Shown piece by piece: positions 33,492 to 41,170 of a DNA stretch of 64,000 nt. The stretch is from Methyloversatilis sp. (GTDB lineage Bacteria; Pseudomonadota; Gammaproteobacteria; Burkholderiales; Rhodocyclaceae), in the NCBI RefSeq assembly GCF_030698125.1, contig NZ_JAUYNV010000052.1, positions 1 to 64,000 of the forward strand, in the 5' to 3' direction. How positions within the stretch are numbered: the stretch's first letter is position 1; each line of letters opens with the position of its first letter. The translations under genes and the position numbers were made by a program. The notes under the pieces were generated by a model. The model ran no database searches. It had not been told where the DNA came from and worked only from the letters and a program-made list of their open reading frames with translations.

Positions 33492-34991
33492 CTAAAGGTC
33501 GTTGCCGCAATAGGAAAGATCGAAACTTTTGTTGCAGATCGGGAAGTCAGATATTTCGCTGTCGCGCATCGCCAGCGTCAGACCGAACCAGTTCACCAGT
33601 GACGGGTCCTGTACCTTGTAATGGACGAGCTGTCCGTCGGCGCGGGTTTCGAGCGCCTGAACCACCGGACCGCGAAAGCCTTCGCGGATCGATATGCAAA
33701 GCGTGTCGTGCCACAGCGGTCCGATGGCGGTCAGCAGGTCGTCGTCCGAGTCCTCGCCGTCATCGAGAGGCAGATCGGGTGTGTCGAGCAGGTGTGTCAC
33801 CCAGTGAACGGACTCCTCCACTTCCCACATGCGCAACTGCATGCGGGCCCAGCAGTCGCCGGTCTCTTCGGTCAGCAGCGCCAGCGGATGGCTTTCATAC
33901 AGACGGCCGGGCAGGCTTGAGCGCATGTCGATGGCGACGCCGCTGGCGCGCGCTGACAGGCCCACCAGCCCGATGTCCGCAGCAGCCTGATGGCTCACTG
34001 TGCCGATGCCCTTGAGGCGTGACTGCACGCTGTGCGACGTGAGCATCAGGTCGTTGATTTCTGCCATGTCCCTGGAGAAGTCAGCCAGCGTGACGAGCAG
34101 GTCGTTGCGACGCTTGGTGTCGATACCAAAGCGCACCCCCCCCGGCCGCAGCCAACCCCGTCCGAAACGGCTACCGCAGAGGCGCATCGTTGCATTGATG
34201 ATGGCGGTGCGCAGGCGACCGTAGGTGGCGCCGCCCTGCAGAAAAGCGATGTCTGTCGCGAGTCCGGTCAACGTGCTCAGGTGCATCGCCACCCGTTCCA
34301 GTTCCAGCGCGATCCCGCGCACACGCTCCGTGGTCATGCTCACCTGCGTGTCCGACAGCGCTTCCAGCGCTGCACAATGACTCCACGCATAGGCAATGCT
34401 GCTGTCACCGGCAATCGACTCAACGGTTGAACTCAACGACAGCAAGGGTCGCTTGAGCAGCAACGCTTCTACGCCACGGTGCTGATACCCGAACTGCAGT
34501 TCCAGATGATGGACCTGCTCGCCATGGCACATGAACCGGAAATGTCCGGGCTCGATTACGCTGGCGTGGATGGGGCCAACGCCGACTTCATGAATTTCCT
34601 CGCCGCGCACGCTGAAAAAGGGATGCGCATGCATGGTTTGCTGGCGGTCCGCCTCGTATCGAACCGGCTTGAGCCAGGGGTGGCCCACGGGCGTCAGACC
34701 GGTCTGCTCCCACAGTTCGCGCTCGAACATCTGGACCGACGGGTAACGCGTTGTAAGCGCGTCGAACGAGTCAGTACGCAATGCCCTGGCGCGCAGAATG
34801 GCAAGCCTTCCATGTGTCGCCTGCAGCACGGCGGTGGCGATGACATGGTTGTTGCCATCGGCGCGGCCGAACAGTGTGAGCACACGTTCGCCAGCGGCAA
34901 TCCGCAGGCCTATCTGCCCGACCCAATCGTCGAGTCCCATGATGGTGAGCTCATTGGTCACCGCCATGACGACTGGCTTGTTGGGACCCAT
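33492..34991 (-). CDS. Ehr complex large subunit (HycE/HyfG-like, nickel ligands absent)
   Basis: About 499 residues: an N-terminal NuoC-like domain (1-115) fused to a NuoD/hydrogenase large-subunit domain. In active group-4 [NiFe] hydrogenases the first nickel motif is C-G-I-C; here the equivalent segment reads V-E-S-I-A-G-D-S-S-I-A-Y-A (190-202), with no cysteine. The C-terminal D-P-C-x-S-C motif is replaced by D-F-P-I-C-N-K-S-F-D-L-S-Y-C-G. Hydrogenase activity is therefore not expected; loss of these ligands defines Ehr (energy-converting hydrogenase-related) complexes, whose substrate is unknown. Two adjacent ATGs (34994, 34991) follow AGGAGG; the second has better spacing, the first makes an ATGA overlap with the upstream gene. 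Confidence 0.88.
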   Translation of the reverse strand: MGPNKPVVMAVTNELTIMGLDDWVGQIGLRIAAGERVLTLFGRADGNNHVIATAVLQATHGRLAILRARALRTDSFDALTTRYPSVQMFERELWEQTGLTPVGHPWLKPVRYEADRQQTMHAHPFFSVRGEEIHEVGVGPIHASVIEPGHFRFMCHGEQVHHLELQFGYQHRGVEALLLKRPLLSLSSTVESIAGDSSIAYAWSHCAALEALSDTQVSMTTERVRGIALELERVAMHLSTLTGLATDIAFLQGGATYGRLRTAIINATMRLCGSRFGRGWLRPGGVRFGIDTKRRNDLLVTLADFSRDMAEINDLMLTSHSVQSRLKGIGTVSHQAAADIGLVGLSARASGVAIDMRSSLPGRLYESHPLALLTEETGDCWARMQLRMWEVEESVHWVTHLLDTPDLPLDDGEDSDDDLLTAIGPLWHDTLCISIREGFRGPVVQALETRADGQLVHYKVQDPSLVNWFGLTLAMRDSEISDFPICNKSFDLSYCGNDL

Positions 34992-36424
34992 CATTGACCT
35001 CCTATGGATAGCGCCACGTGCATCAGCAAATCGCTGATGCGGGCAGGTGTGTAAATGCCGAGCATGACCAGCACAGAGACGAATCCGAGCTTGGGCAAAG
35101 CGGTGACCCATGTTTCGGTAACTTGCGGCCCGGGGTAGTCCGATGCGCCCCAGATCATCGGAAAGATCGTGCGGCCGGTCGCAACGAAAATGACCGTCAG
35201 CGCGACGCACATGAGCGTGAATGCAAGCAGGTTGCCGGCTTGCACGATGCCTGACAGGATCAGCATTTCGGCCAGGAAGCTGCTGAACGGCGGAAAGCCG
35301 AGCAGTGCGAAGATGCCGACTGCAAAAAGCGCACCTGAGAATGGCAAAACTCTTATGACGCCGCTGAGCGCTCCGACCTCGTTGGTGCCATAGACGGCAC
35401 GCAGACGCCCCGCAGTGAGGAAGAGAAGCGCTTTGACGAAGGCGTTGCTCACGATGTAAAGCACGACGCCGTAAGCAGCCGCCTTGCCGACCGACAGGCC
35501 AAGGGCAATGACGCCGGATGAGCTGACGCACGCGTAGGCGATCAGCCGCTTGTAGTTGCGGGAGGCCATGATCTGGATGGCGGCGACGGTCAGTGACAGG
35601 CAACCCATCAGCAGCAATTCCTGGGACACGAAATCGGTGTTTTGCCAGCGAAAAACCTGCAACACGCGCAGCACGGCCACCACGCTGATGTTGAACTGCA
35701 CTGCCGCAAGAAGCGCGCTCGTGCTGGTGGGCGCTGCCTCGTAGGTTTCAGGCATCCAGCCGTAAAGCGGCGCCAGGCCAAGCTTGCTGCCCAGGCCGAA
35801 CAGGATCAGCGCGAGTCCGAAGCGTTGCCAGCCGTCTGCCGGACTGGGGACGCCCGCGGTCATCTGATCGAGCATGAAGCTCATTTCCAGGCCGTTGAGG
35901 TGCGCAGAACGGGTCAGGCACATGATGCCGAGGAAGGTCAGTGCCAGCGAGACGCTTGAGTACAACAGATAGCGCCACGCAACGCGACGCGGCGCGGCGG
36001 TGTCACCCTGAGCCACCAGCGGAGCGGCGCACAGCGTCGTCAGTTCGATGAAAGCCCAGAGCAGCAGCAGATTGTTGGCCATCACGCCGAGGTTCATGGC
36101 CACCATGAACGCCACCGTCAGGGCTGCGCGAGGCAACAGGTTGTCGGCGAGCAGCTTCGACATGCCGACACGCGAAGACATGTAGACGCTGATGCCGAGG
36201 AAGACGCTGTTGATCACCAGCAGGAAGAGCAGCGACGTCGCGTCGATGACGAAATAGCCGCCGCCGAAGCGGATCGGCAGATCGGCAAGCGGCGTACGCA
36301 TGAATACCGCACTCCAGCCCGTCAAAGCGATGACCGCCAACATCACCAGGAGCGGACCCACCCACAGCCGACGCGTCGGGGTCACGAAAATGCCGACTGA
36401 CCGGGAACTGATAACTTCAGTCAT
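34991..36424 (-). CDS. Ehr complex membrane subunit, HyfF/NuoN-like antiporter-type
   Basis: 477 residues, about 13-14 hydrophobic helices, proton-conducting-membrane-transporter family (NuoL/M/N, MrpD, HyfF). Visible family features are a glutamate in a transmembrane helix (L-L-W-A-F-I-E-L-T-T) and a lysine in G-L-G-S-K-L-G-L-A-P-L-Y-G-W-M-P, then R-L-I-A-Y-A-C-V-S-S-S-G. It should form a proton (or sodium) channel of the complex. It overlaps the HyfE-like gene by 8 bp. Confidence 0.9.
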   Translation of the reverse strand: MTEVISSRSVGIFVTPTRRLWVGPLLVMLAVIALTGWSAVFMRTPLADLPIRFGGGYFVIDATSLLFLLVINSVFLGISVYMSSRVGMSKLLADNLLPRAALTVAFMVAMNLGVMANNLLLLWAFIELTTLCAAPLVAQGDTAAPRRVAWRYLLYSSVSLALTFLGIMCLTRSAHLNGLEMSFMLDQMTAGVPSPADGWQRFGLALILFGLGSKLGLAPLYGWMPETYEAAPTSTSALLAAVQFNISVVAVLRVLQVFRWQNTDFVSQELLLMGCLSLTVAAIQIMASRNYKRLIAYACVSSSGVIALGLSVGKAAAYGVVLYIVSNAFVKALLFLTAGRLRAVYGTNEVGALSGVIRVLPFSGALFAVGIFALLGFPPFSSFLAEMLILSGIVQAGNLLAFTLMCVALTVIFVATGRTIFPMIWGASDYPGPQVTETWVTALPKLGFVSVLVMLGIYTPARISDLLMHVALSIGGQ

Positions 36425-37058
36425 GGGGCACCGCGTCGGATACGGTCACCGAGTCCTTCGATGCGCCGGCGAGCGCGACTGTCGAAGCTCCGGGGTCGAT
36501 CGTCGCTATCAGCCAGCTACCGATTCCGATCGTCAGCAGGTAGATCGCACTCAGTGCAGCATGCACCGGCAGCGGCCACGGCTCGGGAAGCAGCGATTCG
36601 AACAGCGCAATGCCGTTTTCAATGAACAGCACTGCCACGAGCTGTGCCGGTGGCGAGTCGTTTGTTGACAACAGCAGGAGTGACACAGCCACTGTCGCGC
36701 CCACCGTCCCGAGCGCAAGCGCCTGGTGGTCGCTCATGGCAGGTGCGGCGAACTCGAAGGCGAGTACAAGGAGGGCGATCGCAATCACCCAGGTGAACAG
36801 ATTCGACGGCATCAGATCGAGGTTGGGTTCGTCACGCTGCACGATGGCGTGCCGGAGCAAACGGGGTGCGATCAGCGCCCGCACGACCAGCACCTCGATC
36901 ACGGCGACCAGCGCGTGAGCGGAGGCGCCATCCTGTTGCGCCGTGTTCCACGCCAGTGCAATGGCTTGAAGCGTGAGCCAGAACGGCGCCGAGCGGATCT
37001 TGCCGAAGAAGACAGGAATGATGATGGCGAGCAGAAAGATGATCAGCGGCAGCTTCAT
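36417..37058 (-). CDS. Ehr complex membrane subunit, HyfE-like
   Basis: 213 residues, mostly hydrophobic, six or so membrane helices. It corresponds by position and pattern to HyfE of hydrogenase-4, a small membrane subunit with N-terminal similarity to NuoK/MrpC (F-I-E-N-G-I-A-L-F is the typical glutamate-bearing helix). Its start overlaps the preceding gene's stop (ATGA). Confidence 0.82.
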   Translation of the reverse strand: MKLPLIIFLLAIIIPVFFGKIRSAPFWLTLQAIALAWNTAQQDGASAHALVAVIEVLVVRALIAPRLLRHAIVQRDEPNLDLMPSNLFTWVIAIALLVLAFEFAAPAMSDHQALALGTVGATVAVSLLLLSTNDSPPAQLVAVLFIENGIALFESLLPEPWPLPVHAALSAIYLLTIGIGSWLIATIDPGASTVALAGASKDSVTVSDAVPHD

Positions 37059-37981
37059 GTGCGGACCACCAGCAAAGTTGTCGCACCCAGGCAGAGGGCC
37101 GCGAGCACGGACGCGCCCATCAGGTAGTAGGGGACGTAAGGCATGCGCAGCCGTGCGGTCAGCGATTCGACACAGCCCACTGCCACAGCCACACCGGCCA
37201 TGATGAGCAATGACGCCACGACGCCTGCGAACGGCTGGGTCGATACATCGAATGGATTCAGCAGTGCAGCGATCAGGCCGGCGTAGATCGTCATCTTCAT
37301 CGCCCCTGCGAACTGCATCGCAGCCAGCTCCGGACCACTGTGATCGAGGATCATCACCTCGTGCACCATCGTTAGCTCCAGGTGCGTCAGAGGGTCGTCT
37401 ACCGGCACACGCGCCGCCTCAGCCTGCAGGAGAACGAACAGCACGGCGACGGCGGGCGCCACCAGCCAGGGGAAGTCCGGTGCTTGATGCCAGTGGCCGA
37501 TCAGACTGGCGAAACTCGTCTGTCCGGTTGCCAGGCAGGCTGTGCCGATCAGCAGGAACAGCGCCGGCTCGATGAAGGTACTGAAGGCCGCCTCGCGCGC
37601 AGCACCCATGCCTTCGAATGAACTGCCGACGTCGAGCGCCGACAACATCAGGAAGAGGCGTGCCAGCCCGAGCGTATAGGCGAACACGATGAAGTCATGA
37701 CTGAACTGCAGCGGCGCTGCACTACCGAGCATGGGCGCGATCAGCGCGGCAAGCAGCGATGCCGCCAGCACAACCCACGCGCCGGCGCGGAACAGCGGGC
37801 TGATGACGACGCTGAATACCGGTTGCTTGTGCAGCAGGCGAAGCAGATCCCAACCTGACTGCAGCAGGCCCGGGCCCCTGCGACCTGCCCACAGCGATTT
37901 GGTCCGGTTGACCCATCCCACCATGAGAACCGGCATCGTCAGCATCATGACGACGTGGATGAGCAGTGTGACCGTACTCAC
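37055..37981 (-). CDS. Ehr complex membrane subunit, HyfC/HycD/NuoH-like
   Basis: 308 residues with about eight hydrophobic helices. NuoH/HycD features include R-R-G-P-G-L-L-Q-S-G-W-D-L-L-R-L-L near the N-terminus and the acidic loop A-E-A-A-R-V-P-V-D-D-P-L-T-H-L-E-L-T, which in complex I lies at the quinone-cavity/E-channel. The start is GTG in a GTGA overlap with the upstream gene. It anchors the hydrophilic arm to the membrane. Confidence 0.9.
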   Translation of the reverse strand: MSTVTLLIHVVMMLTMPVLMVGWVNRTKSLWAGRRGPGLLQSGWDLLRLLHKQPVFSVVISPLFRAGAWVVLAASLLAALIAPMLGSAAPLQFSHDFIVFAYTLGLARLFLMLSALDVGSSFEGMGAAREAAFSTFIEPALFLLIGTACLATGQTSFASLIGHWHQAPDFPWLVAPAVAVLFVLLQAEAARVPVDDPLTHLELTMVHEVMILDHSGPELAAMQFAGAMKMTIYAGLIAALLNPFDVSTQPFAGVVASLLIMAGVAVAVGCVESLTARLRMPYVPYYLMGASVLAALCLGATTLLVVRT

Positions 37982-39978
37982 GCCAGCGGACCTCCGGTCA
38001 GCACGATGAGCCCGGCCACCAGTGTCACGGCAATCAGCGCCGCGGCAAACGCGACGCGCGGATCATCTTCCCGCAACTTGCCCGACAATTCGGTCGCTGA
38101 AGCATCGCCGCGCTTGATGACTGAAAAGAGGCGTCTTTCCACCGCGTCCACGCAGTTGGTGATCAGGTAACTGTCGGACGGGAAGTAACCCGCTGGCGCT
38201 TTGCGGCGCCTCACGGTCACCATCACGCTGCGGAAGCGGGCGCTGAAATCCGACGAAAAACTGGAACCGGTGTACTGCATGCGCGCGTTCGCCGCGCTGT
38301 AGCCGCAACCCCAGGTCCGATGGCGGGCCGCCGGCTGGCGCGCGACCATTACGCGCAGTGCGATCAGAACGCCAATCAGCAGCGCAAGCGAGCCGGAAAT
38401 CATGCCGATCTTCGTCAGTGTGTCGGCAATCGGCTGCAGCACGTCGGTGCCCGAGGCGGGCAGCGATGACAGCGCGATTTCCGTCGGGCCGCGCACGAGC
38501 ATGAACCCCAGCGCAGGGGCGACACCAAGCAGGACCACGCCCAGCGCATGGACCCCCATCGGCACCAGCATCCAGCGACTGACTTCGGTCGGCGCATGCA
38601 CGCTGCTGTCGCGCGGTGTGCCGAGGAACACAATGCCGAAAGCACGGGTGATGCTGAGCGCTGAAACCGCGCCGACGAAGGCGAGAACGGCTCCGCCCGC
38701 GGCGAGCGCCGCCTTGGGCAGATAGTCGATGGGCTCACCGGTGAACAGTCCGGAATAGATCACGAATTCGCTGGTGAAGCCGTTCAGTGGCGGTAGTGCC
38801 GAGATGGCTACGCCACCCAGCAGGAAGCAGAGCGCGGTCCATGGCATCAGGCGCGACAGGCCGCCAAGCCGCTCCATGTTGACCGAGTGTGTGGCCTGGT
38901 AGACCGCACCGGCGGCGTAAAACAACTGGCACTTGAAGAAGGCGTGATTGAGCACATGCAGCAAGCCTCCGGCAAAACCGAGTGCCACCAGCGCTTCGTT
39001 TCCCCAGGTGAGGCCGAGGCAGCCGATTCCGAATCCGATGCCTGCAATCCCGACGTTCTCGGTCGACGAGTAACCGAGCATGCGCTTGAGGTCGCGCTGA
39101 CCGACGGTGTAGAGCGCGCCGATCACGGCCGACAGCGCCGAGAATCCGATCAGGAACCAGCCCATCCATTCGTCGGGCTGTCCGATCAGAAACACGAAAC
39201 GCACGAGCGCATAAAGCCCGGCCTTGTGAATGACGCCTGACATCAGTGCCGAAACATGTGCAGGTGCGGCCGCATGGGCGCGTGGCAACCATGAGTGAAA
39301 CGGGAAGAACGCTGACTTGATGCCGAAGCTGGCGACCAGGAGCAGGAACACGAGGTTGCGTTCCGAACCACCGTTGGCGCGCATCCATTGGCCGAAGCGA
39401 TCAAGATCCCACGATGCCGTATGGGTGTACAGGATCATCGTTGCCGCGACCAGAAAGATCAGGCCGATATGCGTCGACACGAGGTAGTTGAAACCCGCGA
39501 AACGTACTTTCTGGTTGGTGTAGTCCCAGATGACCAGAAGCCAGGCGGCCAGCGCTGCGATCTCCCAGCCAAGCAGGAACACGAGTGCATGGTCCGCTGT
39601 GTAGATCAACACGAACGACAGCGAAGTCAGATTGAGCAGTGCGTAATGCAGCCCGAGCATTCTCGGTGTGTCGAAGAATGGACGCAGGTAGCCGACTGCA
39701 TAGATGCTGCCCAGCAAGGTCATCGGCAATGACCACACAAGAAAGAAGGCGCCGAGGGCGTCGAGTCGCACCCGCAACGTGCCGACGGGATAGGCCCAAT
39801 TGAGGTCGGCGGCAAGGGGCGGCGCGCCAAGCACAACCGGAAGCGCCACGGCGAGGACCAGGGACGTCGCCACGAACTGGGTCAGAACACCGATCATGGC
39901 CGCGACGCGGTTACCCGGCAACAGACACGCAAGCGTGCCCGCGATCAGTGCCAGCACCGAAATGACGAGCGCGCTCAT
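37978..39978 (-). CDS. Ehr complex membrane subunit, HyfB/NuoL-like antiporter-type
   Basis: About 666 residues, some 14-16 helices, proton-conducting transporter family. Motifs: G-W-E-I-A-A-L (transmembrane Glu), S-F-G-I-K-S-A-F-F-P-F-H-S-W-L-P-R-A-H (Lys and His of the discontinuous helix), H-V-S-A-L-M-S-G-V-I-H-K-A-G and K-R-M-L-G-Y-S-S. First gene of the cluster. The start is set at ATG 39978, where the first hydrophobic helix begins; ribosome site is weak, and the codon sits in an ATGA overlap with a 26-codon upstream frame. An in-frame ATG at 40080 would add a hydrophilic tail and is less likely. Confidence 0.9.
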   Translation of the reverse strand: MSALVISVLALIAGTLACLLPGNRVAAMIGVLTQFVATSLVLAVALPVVLGAPPLAADLNWAYPVGTLRVRLDALGAFFLVWSLPMTLLGSIYAVGYLRPFFDTPRMLGLHYALLNLTSLSFVLIYTADHALVFLLGWEIAALAAWLLVIWDYTNQKVRFAGFNYLVSTHIGLIFLVAATMILYTHTASWDLDRFGQWMRANGGSERNLVFLLLVASFGIKSAFFPFHSWLPRAHAAAPAHVSALMSGVIHKAGLYALVRFVFLIGQPDEWMGWFLIGFSALSAVIGALYTVGQRDLKRMLGYSSTENVGIAGIGFGIGCLGLTWGNEALVALGFAGGLLHVLNHAFFKCQLFYAAGAVYQATHSVNMERLGGLSRLMPWTALCFLLGGVAISALPPLNGFTSEFVIYSGLFTGEPIDYLPKAALAAGGAVLAFVGAVSALSITRAFGIVFLGTPRDSSVHAPTEVSRWMLVPMGVHALGVVLLGVAPALGFMLVRGPTEIALSSLPASGTDVLQPIADTLTKIGMISGSLALLIGVLIALRVMVARQPAARHRTWGCGYSAANARMQYTGSSFSSDFSARFRSVMVTVRRRKAPAGYFPSDSYLITNCVDAVERRLFSVIKRGDASATELSGKLREDDPRVAFAAALIAVTLVAGLIVLTGGPLA

Positions 39979-40055
39979 GGTCTGCGCAATGAAGCACTCG
40001 CGTCTGTGAGGCGCAGATCGCGGTGCTGATCCGGGGCGGGCACGGGGGTCTCCAT
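39975..40055 (-). CDS. Possible 26-residue leader ORF upstream of the Ehr operon
   Basis: A short frame starting M-E-T-P-V-P-A-P ends in TGA exactly overlapping the ATG of the HyfB-like gene. That gene lacks a good ribosome site of its own, so reading through the leader could supply ribosomes. No match to a known peptide; could be chance. Confidence 0.25.
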   Translation of the reverse strand: METPVPAPDQHRDLRLTDASASLRRP

Positions 40056-40110
40056 GATCAAGAAGGGTGGTCTCCGGCACGCGAAAGGAGTTCAGCCGGA
40101 TATCATTGGT

Positions 40111-40157
40111 GTCAAATTATACTTTAAGTGAACTCAAAATATAATTTCATTATAATC
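40111..40157. promoter_or_regulatory. AT-rich divergent promoter island
   Basis: An abruptly AT-rich stretch in otherwise high-G+C DNA, between the Ehr operon (minus) and the RHH regulator (plus). It holds a perfect TATAAT -10 hexamer on each strand: plus 40151-40156, minus 40121-40116. The -35 matches are poor, suggesting an activator or a regulated promoter. The RHH protein is a candidate to bind here. Confidence 0.55.
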
Positions 40158-40177
40158 AGATGAGAATTGGAGACTGT

Positions 40178-40375
40178 ATGGAACTTAAAACGGCACGACT
40201 GACGGTGTTGGTTGATCCTGCGAAAAAGAAGGCACTCGAAGCCCTGTGCATGCGCCAGGACGTTACGCCGTCGCAGGTGATCCGGCGGCTCATACGGGAC
40301 TATCTTGCGGAGCACGGTGTGACGTTCGAGCCGAGCGGACAGGAGGATGTCGAAAAGGACCCGGCAGGGCTCTAG
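40178..40375 (+). CDS. Ribbon-helix-helix (CopG-like) DNA-binding protein
   Basis: 65 residues with the RHH pattern: beta-strand K-T-A-R-L-T-V-L-V-D, then helices K-K-K-A-L-E-A-L-C-M-R-Q-D-V-T-P-S-Q-V and R-R-L-I-R-D-Y-L. It is probably a dimeric repressor, perhaps of the divergent Ehr operon or of itself. There is no toxin gene beside it. ATG 40178 has GGAG seven bases upstream; ATG 40160 is an alternative without a ribosome site. Confidence 0.82.
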   Translation: MELKTARLTVLVDPAKKKALEALCMRQDVTPSQVIRRLIRDYLAEHGVTFEPSGQEDVEKDPAGL

Positions 40376-40484
40376 CGCCGGTTGCAGTTCAATCGCGGTC
40401 GGCGCGCGAGTACCGAAGCGAATGAATCACGGCAGGCGGACGTCGCTGACGTGTCGTCAGGCCAGCGACATGACTGCTCCGAAA

Positions 40485-40661
40485 CGTGAAGTCGAGCGCA
40501 TCGCTGCCAGGGCCGGCATGCGTGTCGATATCCTCGCAGGCCTTGGTCCGTCGGGTTCAAGTGCTGAACCGGTTCAACAAGCACGAAGTGCTTGAGCCCG
40601 TCGGCCGGATTGTCGGGCGGAAAAAGGGGGTAGGGGAACTGGCGGGGCAGAGGTTGCATGA
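40485..40661 (-). pseudogene. Decayed 5' fragment of rlmJ
   Basis: Reading the minus strand, residues D-N-P-A-D-G-L-K-H-F-V-L-V-E-P-V-Q-H-L-N match rlmJ residues G-N-P-A-D-V-L-K-H-F-V-L-V-E-L-L-Q-H-L-N almost exactly. At DNA level the similarity continues through ATCGACACGCA and GCGCTCGAC with small indels that shift the frame. Only about the first 50 codons remain. The REP array lies about 100 bp upstream of its start, as for the intact gene. The rest of 40376-40758 holds nothing recognisable. Confidence 0.85.
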
Positions 40662-40758
40662 CATACGCCGGGCGCCGCTTCGCAGCAAGGTGCGCGCCGC
40701 GGTACAGGGACGGGTCGGGCGCGCTGCAGGCGAGTCGGCCCGTGGGTCGGCCGCTGTT

Positions 40759-41128
40759 GTTGGGCATCGCTGCGCTCACCCCAACCTACGAAATGCGCCA
40801 CCAAACTGCGGTGAGCGCAGCGATGCCCAACACACCCGAGCCCAGCGCCACACCAACACCACCCGGACGACGCGACACACCCGAGCCCGGCGCCACACCC
40901 GTAGGTCGGGGTGAGCGCAGCGATGCCCAACGCCCCCCGGAAAACGCGCGACACACCCGAACCCGGCGCCACGCCAACACCTTCCGGACGACGCGACACG
41001 CCCGAGCCCGGCGCCACACCCGTAGGTTGGGGTGAGCGCAGCGATGCCCAACGCCCCCCGGAAAACGCGCGACACACCCGAGCCCGGCGCCACGCCCGTA
41101 GGTCGGGCTGAGCGCAGCGATGCCCAAC
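40759..41128. repeat. REP/BIME array 2 (GTAG-type REP elements)
   Basis: Same element as array 1: inverted copy 40759-40789, a headless partial copy 40811-40831, and direct copies 40901-40931, 41022-41052 and 41098-41128. The DNA just left of the inverted copy (GGTCGGCCGCTGTT) and just right of it is also shared with array 1. Spacers carry the same CCCCGGAAAACGCGCGACAC unit; one spacer contains an extra partial duplication. Confidence 0.9.
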
Positions 41129-41170
41129 GTCACACGAAAGACCGGCGGCGACCCCTCCGGTCCTCGATAC

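Noticed and set aside
33492-34991. Calling the large subunit a [NiFe] hydrogenase
   Set aside because: Both nickel-binding cysteine pairs are missing, so hydrogenase activity is not supported.
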